DNA from: an uncultured Bacilli bacterium
GTDB taxonomy: Bacteria > Bacillota_I > Bacilli_A > RF39 > UBA660
Direction of reading: 5' to 3'
Assembly (NCBI GenBank): GCA_947630935.1
Contig: CANRJL010000025.1
Location: forward strand, 1 to 10,936
Length of the DNA: 10,936 nucleotides
Part shown: positions 1 through 7,126 of the stretch, piece by piece
Layout of the letters: each line of letters starts with the position of its first letter
How positions within the stretch are numbered: position 1 is the stretch's first letter
Notes under the pieces: generated by a model
Databases searched by the model: none
Seen by the model: only the letters and a program-made list of their open reading frames with translations
What the model was told of the DNA's origin: nothing
Position numbers and translations under genes: made by a program

Positions 1-51
1 TCGACCGATCGCTTAGAAGGCGATTGCTCTATCCAACTGAGCTACAAGAAC
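1..51 (-). tRNA. tRNA-Arg (anticodon TCT), 3' part cut off by window edge
   Basis: Read on the minus strand, the sequence folds as the first two-thirds of a tRNA. There is a 7-base 5' acceptor strand, TA at positions 8-9, a D stem GCTC/GAGC, and a perfect 5-bp anticodon stem ATCGC/GCGAT around the loop CTTCTAA. The loop gives anticodon TCT, which reads AGA (arginine), a common codon in AT-rich genomes. The T arm and the 3' acceptor strand lie outside the window. A good promoter sits just upstream (minus strand, 69-97). Confidence 0.93.
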
Positions 52-68
52 ATTTGTTGAACAACTAG

Positions 69-97
69 ATTATAATATAAATTATAACCAAATTCAA
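69..97 (-). promoter_or_regulatory. sigma-A type promoter of the tRNA-Arg gene
   Basis: On the minus strand the -35 is TTGAAT (92-97) and the -10 is a perfect TATAAT (69-74), with a 17-bp spacer. Transcription would start near 62, leaving a leader of about 11 nt before the tRNA 5' end at 51. Confidence 0.75.
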
Positions 98-133
98 GAA
101 ATTTTTACTAACAAATTTATTTTTAGAAAAAAA

Positions 134-1039
134 CTAATTAGTTAAAGTTACGTTTTTAACGTTTAAAGTATCTTTTAAGGATAAAGCAATTGAAAATTGA
201 ACTTGTTCTTTTATATCTTCTTCATATAAGCCTTCATATAAAGCATCGTTAAAGCTTAACTTTATTTCTTCTTCAAGTAATTCATAACTGTTTAATTGAG
301 CTGAAGCATTTAGGTAACTTATTAAAGTTGTTTCTAAATGAGGGTTACTTTTTAAACGTTCGATGATAATTTCGACTTTATCTTTATTATTGTTTTCTAA
401 TAAAGTAACAGGAACATAATAAGAAATATTGTTTTCATGGGCTATATAATAAGTTGTTGTTTTTTGAACATTTTGAATTTTTTCAAAATTATAAATAGTA
501 TTTATTCCAATATCTCTAGTTAAAATATGAGGTAATTTTTTTTGAGAATGAGGTAATTTTTCTAAAAGATTGCCTTCAATTAGTAATAAAACTCCGTCAA
601 TTTCTTCTAAATCAGTTAGAGTATAAACTAAACATTCAATAATTTTATTTTCATAATTAGCGGGAATGTTTAAAAATTCTTTACTAAAATTGATTTTTAA
701 TAGTTTATCTTGGATATCAATACTTAATACTTTAGTGTCTTTAGGAATAATTGGACTAAATATGGTAGGAATATAAGATGTATTTTGGCTATCAATTGTT
801 AAAAATGAAATTAATTCTTGAGCTAAACTTAAGGTTTCAGTTTTTTTGGTAATTACTTCAGTTCTGGCTACATAGTTTTCCTTATTTAATAAAAAGACAG
901 GTGATGTTTTTCCATTAATATAAGTTGTTGATGTTGATGGGGTGTTATCGGCAGTGTTAGGAAAAAGTAATGTTATGAAAAATATAAAAAAGGCAAAGGT
1001 TGTTATTACAAATTTTCTTTTTGCAAAATTTTTTAGCAC
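134..1039 (-). CDS. gerM: GerM-like protein with two GerMN domains (sporulation)
   Basis: Probable membrane-anchored sporulation protein of 301 aa. A basic N-terminus and one hydrophobic segment (about residues 9-27) are followed by two extracytoplasmic repeats, about 45-165 and 195-301. Each has the GerMN pattern: a beta strand, a 'xxLxINFSxEFLN' or 'IKLSFNDAL' strand, then a helix of the type 'ENKIIECLVYTLTDLEEIDGV'. Tandem GerMN domains are the layout of Bacillus subtilis GerM, a lipoprotein needed with SpoIIQ and SpoIIIAH for the mother-cell/forespore channel. No lipobox cysteine is visible here, so anchoring seems to be by an uncleaved helix. The start is a GTG at 1039, chosen because AGGTGA (1045-1050) lies 5 nt upstream. 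An in-frame GTG at 1048 overlaps that ribosome binding site and is unlikely. It is convergent with nothing: the tRNA promoter lies downstream. Family confident; specific gerM orthology moderate. Confidence 0.8.
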   Translation of the reverse strand: MLKNFAKRKFVITTFAFFIFFITLLFPNTADNTPSTSTTYINGKTSPVFLLNKENYVARTEVITKKTETLSLAQELISFLTIDSQNTSYIPTIFSPIIPKDTKVLSIDIQDKLLKINFSKEFLNIPANYENKIIECLVYTLTDLEEIDGVLLLIEGNLLEKLPHSQKKLPHILTRDIGINTIYNFEKIQNVQKTTTYYIAHENNISYYVPVTLLENNNKDKVEIIIERLKSNPHLETTLISYLNASAQLNSYELLEEEIKLSFNDALYEGLYEEDIKEQVQFSIALSLKDTLNVKNVTLTN

Positions 1040-1105
1040 AAAAATCACCTAATTAAATGTATGTTAATTTGCGAAAAGAAGACCAATAATAGAATAATTT
1101 CTTAA

Positions 1106-1134
1106 TTGAAAAAATAATATAAAATTGTTATAAT
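1106..1134 (+). promoter_or_regulatory. strong extended -10 promoter for the membrane-anchored protein at 1162
   Basis: TTGAAA (1106-1111), a 17-bp spacer and a perfect TATAAT (1129-1134), preceded by TG at 1126-1127, make an almost ideal vegetative promoter with an extended -10. The ribosome binding site AGGAGG follows at 1145-1150. Confidence 0.75.
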
Positions 1135-1161
1135 ACCGATAATTAGGAGGATATTAAAAAG

Positions 1162-1701
1162 ATGAAGAAAAAATTAAAATTAAAAAAAGATGCTTACCTT
1201 GTTTTTTTGATATTAATAATTGTTTTGTTAAGTTTTATGGGTATTTTATATGCTTTTATTCATTTTAGTTTTCGGGATGAAGTTAAAAGTTGTTTGCATA
1301 TTGATTATTCTAATGGTTCAGATATAAAGATAGAAAATATGAGACCGCTTACTATAGAAGAGGGCAAACTAAGTAATTCTTTTGTTTTTACGGTTACTAA
1401 TAATTGCAAAGAAGCGAAAAATTATAATATTTATTTAGAGACTGCGAAAGATAGTGGAGTTAAAGAAGAAAATATGATGGTTTCTTTGAATGATTTGGCA
1501 GTTAAAAGTTTAAGTTCTTTTCCAGTAACGACAATTTTTAAGGAAGATAGTAATAGTAATCATATTATTTATACTAATTCTATTGCAGTTGGAAATTCGC
1601 TTACTTATGAATTAAGATTATGGTTAAATGAAGATGTTATTGTAGAAAATAGCAATAATCAAATGTATTTGGGAAAAATTTATGTAGATAAAATTAATTA
1701 A
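1162..1701 (+). CDS. membrane-anchored extracytoplasmic protein of unknown function
   Basis: I do not recognise a named family. The 179-aa protein has a lysine-rich N-terminus (MKKKLKLKKD) and one strong membrane helix (about 11-33). The remaining 140 or so residues look like an all-beta extracytoplasmic domain: alternating hydrophobic strands such as 'SFVFTVTNNC' and 'NYNIYLE', and a late 'LTYELRLWLNED' strand. This resembles immunoglobulin-like or TasA/camelysin-like secreted sandwiches, but that is only an impression. Two cysteines outside the membrane (Cys44, Cys82) could form a disulfide. The start is supported by AGGAGG 11 nt upstream and by a near-consensus promoter. The next gene has its own promoter, so this is probably a single-gene unit. 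Confidence 0.8.
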   Translation: MKKKLKLKKDAYLVFLILIIVLLSFMGILYAFIHFSFRDEVKSCLHIDYSNGSDIKIENMRPLTIEEGKLSNSFVFTVTNNCKEAKNYNIYLETAKDSGVKEENMMVSLNDLAVKSLSSFPVTTIFKEDSNSNHIIYTNSIAVGNSLTYELRLWLNEDVIVENSNNQMYLGKIYVDKIN

Positions 1702-1703
1702 TA

Positions 1704-1733
1704 ATTTATTTGCTAAAATAAATGTGTTATACT
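1704..1733 (+). promoter_or_regulatory. extended -10 promoter abutted by a palindrome, upstream of the acyl-CoA ligase gene
   Basis: TATACT (1728-1733) preceded by TG at 1725-1726 forms an extended -10. The -35 position is poor (TTTATT, 1705-1710). That position lies inside a perfect 8-bp inverted repeat, ATTTATTT (1704-1711) / AAATAAAT (1716-1723), with loop GCTA. The palindrome could be an operator or a weak AT-only terminator of the gene ending at 1701. It has no T run after it. Confidence 0.5.
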
Positions 1734-1756
1734 TACCTTGTAATAGGGAGGTTATT

Positions 1757-3634
1757 ATGGAAAAAGAGTATTTATTGGAGTATAAAAAAAAATTGGCAAA
1801 ATTAAGTTCTAAAGAAAAAGAATTAAGAGATGCTTATTTGCGAAATTTATCTTTAGGGGTTTTAAATGGGCCACTTGTTGGTAATGCTAGTGTTGATAAA
1901 CCATGGTTAAAGTATTATCCACCAGTTGCTTGTGATTTAGATATGAATATGTCAATGTTTCAATTATTAAAATATGCTAATAGAGATAATTTAGATGCTG
2001 TATCTATGCGTTATAATGATTTTAAAATAACATTTAAAAAATATATTGATAATATAGAAAAATGCGCTAAAAGTTTAAAAGCTTTGAATACTGAAAAAAA
2101 AGAAATTGTTTTATTAATTTTACCAAATGTTCCTGAATGTCGAACTTTAATTTATGCTTGTAATATTTTAGGAGCGATATCATATCCAATAAATCCCATG
2201 TTACCTTATAAAGATTTAGAAAAGATATTTGAAAATAATTTTGTAAAAACGGTGTTTATTTATGAAGGCTTTTGGGAAAAATTTTCGAAAATTATTGATA
2301 ATTCATTGATAAAAAATATTATTTTAACTACTGGTAGGGAATCTATTCCACAACCTATTCAATTCTTTTTAAATTTTAAAGATGATATTAAGAATGCTGA
2401 TTTTAAAAAAGTTTACAATCATAAGAAAGTTTTAAGTTGGCAAGATTTTTTTAAATTACATTATACAGTAAAAGAGGAAATTGTACCATATTATAAACCT
2501 AATGAGACTGCTGTTATTATTGGTACTAGTGGTACAACAGGTGTTCCTAAAGGAGTTTGTTTAACAAATGAAAATGCTAATGCGATGACAATTCAACATT
2601 TGATTAGTGATATGAATTTTAAAAAGGGTGATGTATTTTTAGATATTTTAATTCAATCAATTAGTTATGGTTTTACTGTTGCACATTATTCGGGAGTATT
2701 AGGAGTTCAAAGTGTTATGATTCCAAATTTAGTGTATGATTTTTCTGATTTATTAAAAAAATATAAACCTGACCATTGTACAGCTGGTCCAGTTCATTAT
2801 GACATATATGCTAAAAAATGTCAGGAATTACAGCAAAGTCCCCAATATACTAAAAATATGGTTTCTGGTGGGGCTACTTTAGCGCCTAAGACTGAAGAAT
2901 ATTTAAATGGTGTTATTAATGGGCAAGTTCCTGATGAAAGTAAAATTTTTGTAAGACAAGGTTTTGGCTGTACTGAAAATGGTGGCGTGGCTACTTATGC
3001 TAAATTGGGAACTTATAAATATCGAGGTCTTGGAATACCTTTGCGGTTGGAGAATTTGGGTATTTTTAAGCCTGGTACTGAAGAAGAGTTAGAATATAAT
3101 GAATTAGGTGAGATTGCAATTAGTGGGCCAACTGTAATGAAAGAATACTTAAGAAATGAAGTAGAAACTGCTGAAGTGTTAAAAAAACATAGTGATGGTA
3201 GTATATGGTTACATATTCAAGATTTAGGATATGTTGATACTGATGGGCAATTTTTTATGACTGACAAAATAAAAGATATTTTTATGCGGTCTGGGTTTAA
3301 TGTTCATCCTTCGAAGATAGAAACTTATATTTGTGAAAATTTTAATGTTGTTGCTTGTAAAGTTGTGGGAGTGTCGCATCCTGTGCAGCAAATGGTTCCA
3401 GTAGCTTTTATTGAACCTCAAAAAGGGGAAAATATTGAACAATTAAAGAAACTTATTGAAAATGGCTGTTATAAAAATTTAGAAGAATATTCAATTCCTT
3501 ATGAGATATTTTTTGTAGAACAGATGCCAAGAAATCTAGGTGGTAAAATTATGGCTGCTGCTTTGCTTAAAGATTATTCTGTTGATTATACAAATCATGC
3601 AGAAGAATTAGTTTTAAATAAAGTTAAAAATTAA
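1757..3634 (+). CDS. AMP-forming acyl-CoA synthetase/ligase-like enzyme
   Basis: A class I adenylate-forming enzyme of 625 aa. It would activate a carboxylic acid with ATP to an acyl-AMP and then transfer it, typically to CoA, in the cytosol. The ATP-binding loop GTSGTTGVPKG is at about 256-266. The 'GFGCTENGG' motif (family YGxTE) begins at 402. The hinge region 'QDLGYVDTDGQFFMTDKIKD' and 'RSGFNVHPSKIE' follow, and the C-terminal 'PRNLGGKIM' carries the catalytic lysine at 597. No membrane helix or carrier-protein domain is seen. Length fits long-chain acyl-CoA synthetase-like members, but the substrate cannot be told; it may equally be an aryl or amino acid. The ATG at 1757 is preceded by AGGGAGG (1745-1751) at 5 nt. 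An in-frame GTG at 1724 lies inside the promoter and is rejected. A 34-nt gap without terminator separates it from the kinase gene, so the three genes to 6235 probably form an operon. Confidence 0.9.
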   Translation: MEKEYLLEYKKKLAKLSSKEKELRDAYLRNLSLGVLNGPLVGNASVDKPWLKYYPPVACDLDMNMSMFQLLKYANRDNLDAVSMRYNDFKITFKKYIDNIEKCAKSLKALNTEKKEIVLLILPNVPECRTLIYACNILGAISYPINPMLPYKDLEKIFENNFVKTVFIYEGFWEKFSKIIDNSLIKNIILTTGRESIPQPIQFFLNFKDDIKNADFKKVYNHKKVLSWQDFFKLHYTVKEEIVPYYKPNETAVIIGTSGTTGVPKGVCLTNENANAMTIQHLISDMNFKKGDVFLDILIQSISYGFTVAHYSGVLGVQSVMIPNLVYDFSDLLKKYKPDHCTAGPVHYDIYAKKCQELQQSPQYTKNMVSGGATLAPKTEEYLNGVINGQVPDESKIFVRQGFGCTENGGVATYAKLGTYKYRGLGIPLRLENLGIFKPGTEEELEYNELGEIAISGPTVMKEYLRNEVETAEVLKKHSDGSIWLHIQDLGYVDTDGQFFMTDKIKDIFMRSGFNVHPSKIETYICENFNVVACKVVGVSHPVQQMVPVAFIEPQKGENIEQLKKLIENGCYKNLEEYSIPYEIFFVEQMPRNLGGKIMAAALLKDYSVDYTNHAEELVLNKVKN

Positions 3635-3668
3635 GTAGTTTTTAAAAAGATGGAAAGTAAGGGTTATT

Positions 3669-5495
3669 ATGATAAGTGTTTCTTTTTCTATTTGTAGTAT
3701 GTTTTTTGTTTTTATTTTTCTGGTGGCTTATTTTTCTAAACAAAGAAATAATGTTGTCGAAAACAATATTTATGGTTTATTATTAATTAGTACAATAATT
3801 GGTTTAGGAATAGATATTGTTGGCTTTTTAACAATGAATTATTTGCCATTTGATTCGCTTATCAATGTTTTTATATCTAAAATAAATTTAATATATTTAA
3901 TATCATGGATATATTTTTTAGCAATTTATTTTTATATTATTTCTTATAATGATAATTCTTCTTTAAAAATGAAGAGTATTAATAAGAAATTTATTGTTTG
4001 TTATTTTATCCTAAATATAGTTTTGCTTATTTTGCCGCTTTCTTTAAAAAGAGTTGGTAGTGAAATTTATTCTTATGGTTTGGGGGCTACATTTGCTTAT
4101 TTAATATTTGGTTGTTGTTTAGTTTTTATGTTAATTTCAGTTTTAAAAAATATTCGAAATATTAAAAAGAAATCTTATATTCCTTTATTGGCTTTAATTT
4201 TCTTTGGGGTTTTAATTTTTACAATTCAATGGCTATTTCCTAGTATTCATTTGTTAGTTACAGGTCAGTCTATTGTTATTGCTATTATGTATTTTACTAT
4301 TGAAAATCCTGATATGAAATTAGTAAATGCATTAAATATAGCTAAGAATCAAGCTGAAAAAGCTAATAATGCTAAGACTGATTTTTTATCGAATATGTCG
4401 CATGAAATAAGAAGTCCTTTAAATGCAATAGTTGGCTTTAGTGAATGCTTGCTTGAAAATGATGATTTTGAGCAAAGAAAAGAGTATGTAAATGATATTA
4501 TAGATGCCTCTTATAGTTTATTAGATATAGTTAATGGTATTTTAGATATTTCTAAAATAGAAGCTAATAAAATTGAGATTATTGAACAAGAATATGCACC
4601 TAAAGAGGTATTTGATTATTTAATGAAGTTAATTCAAACAAGATTAAAGGAAAAGCCTATTGTTCTTAAAACATATTATTCGCCAGATTTGCCAGGGGTG
4701 TTAAAAGGGGATGTTGGAAAATTAAAGCAAATTGTTTTAAATTTATTAACTAATGCGGTAAAATATACAAGTAAGGGTGAGATTGCTTTACATGTAACTT
4801 GTGTAAATAATTTGGTTAAGCAAAAAAGTGTTTTGTATATATCTGTTAAAGATACAGGAAGAGGAATTAAAGAAACTAATTTGGAAAAAATCTTTCAGAA
4901 GTTTGAACGATATGATGAAGATAAAAATACAACAATTGAAGGAACTGGTTTAGGTTTGGCTATTACTAAGAGTTTAACGGAAATGATGGGTGGTAAAATA
5001 AGTGTATATAGTAAACTTAATGAAGGTTCAATATTTCGGGTATATTTAGAACAGCAAATTGTTAGCTTAGAAGAAAAGAAATTAGAAGAATCGCCAATTG
5101 TTTTAGATAATGTTGCTTTTAAAAATAAAAAGGTTTTAATTGTTGATGATTCTAAAATTAATCTTAAAGTTGCTGTTAATATAATGAAAAAATATCAATT
5201 TAATATTCAAACTGCAGAAAGTGGAGCCGAGGCAATTGCCAAAGTGAAACAAGAAAAATTTGATATGATTTTTATGGATATTATGATGCCTATAAAAAAT
5301 GGAGTTGAAACTTTTTTAGAGATGAAGAGTCTTAAAGATTTTAAAACTCCAGTGATTGCTCTTACAGCTGATGCGATTGAGGGGATGGAGCAAAAATATT
5401 TAAATTTAGGATTTAATGGTTATCTATCAAAACCAATTGATAGAAAACTTTTAAATAATATTATTCAAAAATATATGAAGGGAGAATTGAAATGA
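3669..5495 (+). CDS. hybrid sensor histidine kinase, 7-TM sensor, C-terminal receiver
   Basis: Membrane sensor kinase of 608 aa. About seven hydrophobic segments (4-22, 34-56, 72-92, 107-126, 138-158, 169-187, 191-209) form the sensor, with no recognisable ligand-binding domain. A linker helix leads to HisKA with the H-box 'MSHEIRSPLN' (His245). The ATPase domain has its N-box Asn at 362 ('LLTNAVKYT'), DTGRG at 395 and GTGLGLA at 425. A receiver domain follows, with acidic pair Asp493-494, phosphoacceptor Asp537 ('FMDIMMP'), Thr566 and Lys588. All catalytic residues are present. The ATG start has a modest AAGGG site (3659-3663). The stop overlaps the next start as ATGA, coupling it to the HPt-receiver protein. 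The expected relay is His245 to Asp537 to the HPt histidine of the neighbour. The signal is unknown. Confidence 0.93.
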   Translation: MISVSFSICSMFFVFIFLVAYFSKQRNNVVENNIYGLLLISTIIGLGIDIVGFLTMNYLPFDSLINVFISKINLIYLISWIYFLAIYFYIISYNDNSSLKMKSINKKFIVCYFILNIVLLILPLSLKRVGSEIYSYGLGATFAYLIFGCCLVFMLISVLKNIRNIKKKSYIPLLALIFFGVLIFTIQWLFPSIHLLVTGQSIVIAIMYFTIENPDMKLVNALNIAKNQAEKANNAKTDFLSNMSHEIRSPLNAIVGFSECLLENDDFEQRKEYVNDIIDASYSLLDIVNGILDISKIEANKIEIIEQEYAPKEVFDYLMKLIQTRLKEKPIVLKTYYSPDLPGVLKGDVGKLKQIVLNLLTNAVKYTSKGEIALHVTCVNNLVKQKSVLYISVKDTGRGIKETNLEKIFQKFERYDEDKNTTIEGTGLGLAITKSLTEMMGGKISVYSKLNEGSIFRVYLEQQIVSLEEKKLEESPIVLDNVAFKNKKVLIVDDSKINLKVAVNIMKKYQFNIQTAESGAEAIAKVKQEKFDMIFMDIMMPIKNGVETFLEMKSLKDFKTPVIALTADAIEGMEQKYLNLGFNGYLSKPIDRKLLNNIIQKYMKGELK

Positions 5496-6235
5496 AAGAA
5501 GAATTATTAGTAAATCATCATGTGGATGTAAGCAGCGCCTTAGAATTATGGGGAGATATAGATTCTTATAATGAAAATTTAAAAGAATTTTATCATTCGC
5601 TTATGCAAAAATATAATGAATTAGAGGGTTATAAAACAAATCATGATTATAATAACTATGCAATTTTGGCACATAGTATGAAAAGTGAAGCTAAATATTT
5701 TGGGTTTATGAATGAAGCAAATGTTTTTTTGGAACATGAATTGAAAGGTAAAGAAAATGATGCTCAGTATATTGAACAGCATTTTGCTGATTTGAAAAAA
5801 GTTGTTTTGCAAACTTATGATTTATTGAGTGAATATTTTAATGAAGGTAATTTTGCTAAGAAAAATATATTGGTTGTAGATGATTCTGATATAGTGTTGA
5901 ATTTTATTACAAAGTTAATTGAAAATCAATATAATGTAATAAAAGCGATGAATGGCCAAGAAGCTCTTGAAAAATTAAAAATGTATGATATTTATGCAAT
6001 TTTGTTAGATTTAAATATGCCTTATTCGAATGGTTTTGAAGTTTTAAATTATTTAAAAGAACATCAGTTAATGGCAAAAATTCCAGTAGTAGTGGTTACA
6101 GGAGATGATACTGTTCAAACAATTGAAAAAGCCTTTAGCTTTCCAATATTAGATGTTTTAAATAAACCTTTTACTTCTGAAAATATGCAAAGTGTTCTTG
6201 ATTCAATAGTTGATTTTCATTCTAAAAATAATTAA
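5492..6235 (+). CDS. HPt - receiver two-domain phosphorelay protein
   Basis: Cytosolic 247-aa phosphorelay protein. The N-terminal HPt domain (about 12-115) is a helical bundle with 'ILAHSMKSEAKYFGF', matching the family pattern HxxKxxxxxxG; the phosphorylatable residue is His61. The C-terminal receiver (about 124-242) has Asp130-131 ('VVDDSD'), phosphoacceptor Asp173 ('LLDLNMP'), Thr203 and Lys225 ('NKPF'). The ATG overlaps the kinase stop by 4 nt, with GGGAG at 5480-5484 as ribosome binding site, so translation is coupled. Kinase and this protein together give a four-step His-Asp-His-Asp chain. There is no DNA-binding or enzymatic output domain, so the phosphate must pass to, or be drained from, a partner elsewhere. 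Transcription ends at the terminator starting inside the stop region. Confidence 0.9.
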   Translation: MKEELLVNHHVDVSSALELWGDIDSYNENLKEFYHSLMQKYNELEGYKTNHDYNNYAILAHSMKSEAKYFGFMNEANVFLEHELKGKENDAQYIEQHFADLKKVVLQTYDLLSEYFNEGNFAKKNILVVDDSDIVLNFITKLIENQYNVIKAMNGQEALEKLKMYDIYAILLDLNMPYSNGFEVLNYLKEHQLMAKIPVVVVTGDDTVQTIEKAFSFPILDVLNKPFTSENMQSVLDSIVDFHSKNN

Positions 6236-6262
6236 AAAAAGCTACCAAATATAGCTTTTTTT
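6234..6262. terminator. bidirectional intrinsic terminator
   Basis: A run of seven A's, GCTA, a 7-nt loop, TAGC and seven T's form an 11-bp hairpin with a T tract in both directions. It overlaps the stop of the HPt-receiver gene (plus) and the last bases of gerE (minus), so it serves the two convergent genes. Confidence 0.85.
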
Positions 6263-6467
6263 AAATGGATAATTCTCCAAGTCTTATTAATTCGATAACG
6301 GCACTTGCTCTTCCTTTCACTTCTAATTTTTGCATTGCGTTTGATATATGGTTACGTACTGTTTTTTCACTAATATTTAAGTTTTGGGCAATTTCTTTAG
6401 TATTTTTATTTTGAATTAATAATTCAAATATTTGATGTTCTCTTTTTGTTAATATTTTTTTGGTCAT
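6261..6467 (-). CDS. gerE: GerE, LuxR-type transcription factor of late sporulation
   Basis: A 68-aa stand-alone DNA-binding protein made only of a LuxR/GerE helix-turn-helix. 'LTKREHQIFELLIQNKNTKEIA' and the recognition-helix part 'ISEKTVRNHISNAMQKLEVKGR' are very close to what I know of B. subtilis GerE (74 aa), including the 'ELIRLGEL' C-terminus. In Bacillus, GerE acts in the mother cell with sigma-K, switching on late coat genes and repressing others. No receiver or sensor domain is present, as expected for GerE. The ATG has AAAGGAAG 6 nt upstream. A CATAAACTA motif 33 nt upstream fits a sigma-K type -10. The gene lies 64 nt downstream of spoIIIAH on the same strand, so cotranscription is also possible. 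Confidence 0.92.
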   Translation of the reverse strand: MTKKILTKREHQIFELLIQNKNTKEIAQNLNISEKTVRNHISNAMQKLEVKGRASAVIELIRLGELSI

Positions 6468-6499
6468 TTTATCTTCCTTTCCATAAGACTTTCTACTCG

Positions 6500-6508
6500 T
6501 AGTTTATG
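6500..6508 (-). promoter_or_regulatory. candidate sporulation sigma -10 element upstream of gerE
   Basis: On the minus strand CATAAACTA matches the sigma-K -10 consensus CATAnnnTA (sigma-E is similar). It is 32 nt from the gerE ATG. I see no convincing -35 AC element at the right spacing, so this is tentative. Confidence 0.35.
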
Positions 6509-6531
6509 AAAAGGCTAAAAAAAGGAAACAG

Positions 6532-7026
6532 TTATCCTTGAAATTTTACGGTAATATACATTTTTTTAGGACACATATCTTGAATTGTCCGGATAATATT
6601 ATTAGCTAAATTGCTATTGTGTTCATTACTTGAAATAACAATGCTTATTGTATCATCTTTTATTTTAACAAAGCTATCTAGAAGATATTCTTTTTTTATT
6701 TTTTCTTCCATTTCTTGTTCTTTACCTTTTTTCGAATTTAAGGTCATTAGTGAATTATAAGCATTATTCTTTTCTTCACTAGTTTTAGTATTATCGAGGA
6801 GTATTGATTGATAATTTTCCATTTCTTTTAAAACTTCTTCATCTTCTTTGACTCGTAAGGCGACTAATTGAGAATTTTCAGTTACTTCATTTGAAACTAG
6901 TGTTGTTTCTTGCTCTTCACTAATAATTTTTTGCAAACTATTATCGGACATAGTAACATAATAAATACTTAATACTAATATTAAACTAAATAAGGTTACA
7001 AACCATAAACTTTGTTTATTAATCAT
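6532..7026 (-). CDS. spoIIIAH: SpoIIIAH-like sporulation channel protein
   Basis: A 164-aa single-pass membrane protein matching the SpoIIIAH family. An N-terminal 'INKQSLWFVTLFSLILVLSIYYV' anchor (helix about 6-24) is typical of SpoIIIAH. A polar, variable linker and a long charged helix (about 57-118) follow. The C-terminal ring-forming region (about 119-164) has 'SFVKIKDDTISIVI', a helix and the ending 'ITVKFQ', again family-like. In Bacillus it lies in the mother-cell membrane and binds forespore SpoIIQ, building the channel across the engulfment space. The true start is the ATG at 7026, preceded by GGGAGG (7031-7036). An in-frame ATG at 7038 overlaps that site and is rejected. SpoIIIAH is normally last in an eight-gene spoIIIA operon; here it stands apart and is followed by gerE. 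Confidence 0.83.
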   Translation of the reverse strand: MINKQSLWFVTLFSLILVLSIYYVTMSDNSLQKIISEEQETTLVSNEVTENSQLVALRVKEDEEVLKEMENYQSILLDNTKTSEEKNNAYNSLMTLNSKKGKEQEMEEKIKKEYLLDSFVKIKDDTISIVISSNEHNSNLANNIIRTIQDMCPKKMYITVKFQG

Positions 7027-7048
7027 ATTTCCTCCCATCGTTTATTAT

Positions 7049-7056
7049 ACTATATG
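7049..7056 (-). promoter_or_regulatory. candidate sigma-E -10 element upstream of spoIIIAH
   Basis: CATATAGT on the minus strand resembles the sigma-E -10 (CATACAnT) and lies 22 nt before the start codon. The -35 region is only a weak match. A TATAAT (minus strand, 7044-7049) overlaps and could instead serve the vegetative sigma factor. Confidence 0.35.
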
Positions 7057-7096
7057 TTATAATTTTGAAAATAATTACATGATTTTAGGAAATATA

Positions 7097-7105
7097 TGAT
7101 ATACT
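7097..7105 (+). promoter_or_regulatory. extended -10 promoter of the PF06541-type membrane protein
   Basis: TG-A-TATACT forms an extended -10 element. TTACAT at 7075-7080 is a loose -35 with a long (19-bp) spacer. Start of transcription would be near 7112, leaving a leader of about 15 nt before the ATG at 7127. Confidence 0.55.
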
Positions 7106-7126
7106 AATAATGAAAGTGAGAATGTT

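Noticed and set aside
1056..1063. CATACATT on the minus strand as a sigma-E promoter of the gerM-like gene
   Set aside because: The -10 match is perfect and a GTCTTCTT lies near the -35 place, but transcription would start within the ribosome binding site of this gene. Kept only as a curiosity unless leader-short starts are shown.
1724..1756. GTG start adding 11 residues to the acyl-CoA ligase
   Set aside because: The GTG lies within the extended -10 element, and the strong ribosome binding site AGGGAGG points to the ATG at 1757.
3224..3442. Open frame of 72 codons on the minus strand
   Set aside because: It lies wholly inside the acyl-CoA ligase gene, whose motifs are unbroken, and it resembles no family.
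5621..5812. Open frame of 63 codons on the minus strand
   Set aside because: It is antisense to the HPt domain, which carries the conserved histidine motif; no ribosome binding site is seen.
7027..7038. Upstream ATG for SpoIIIAH
   Set aside because: It overlaps the GGGAGG site that serves the ATG at 7026, and it would precede the family's usual N-terminus by four residues.
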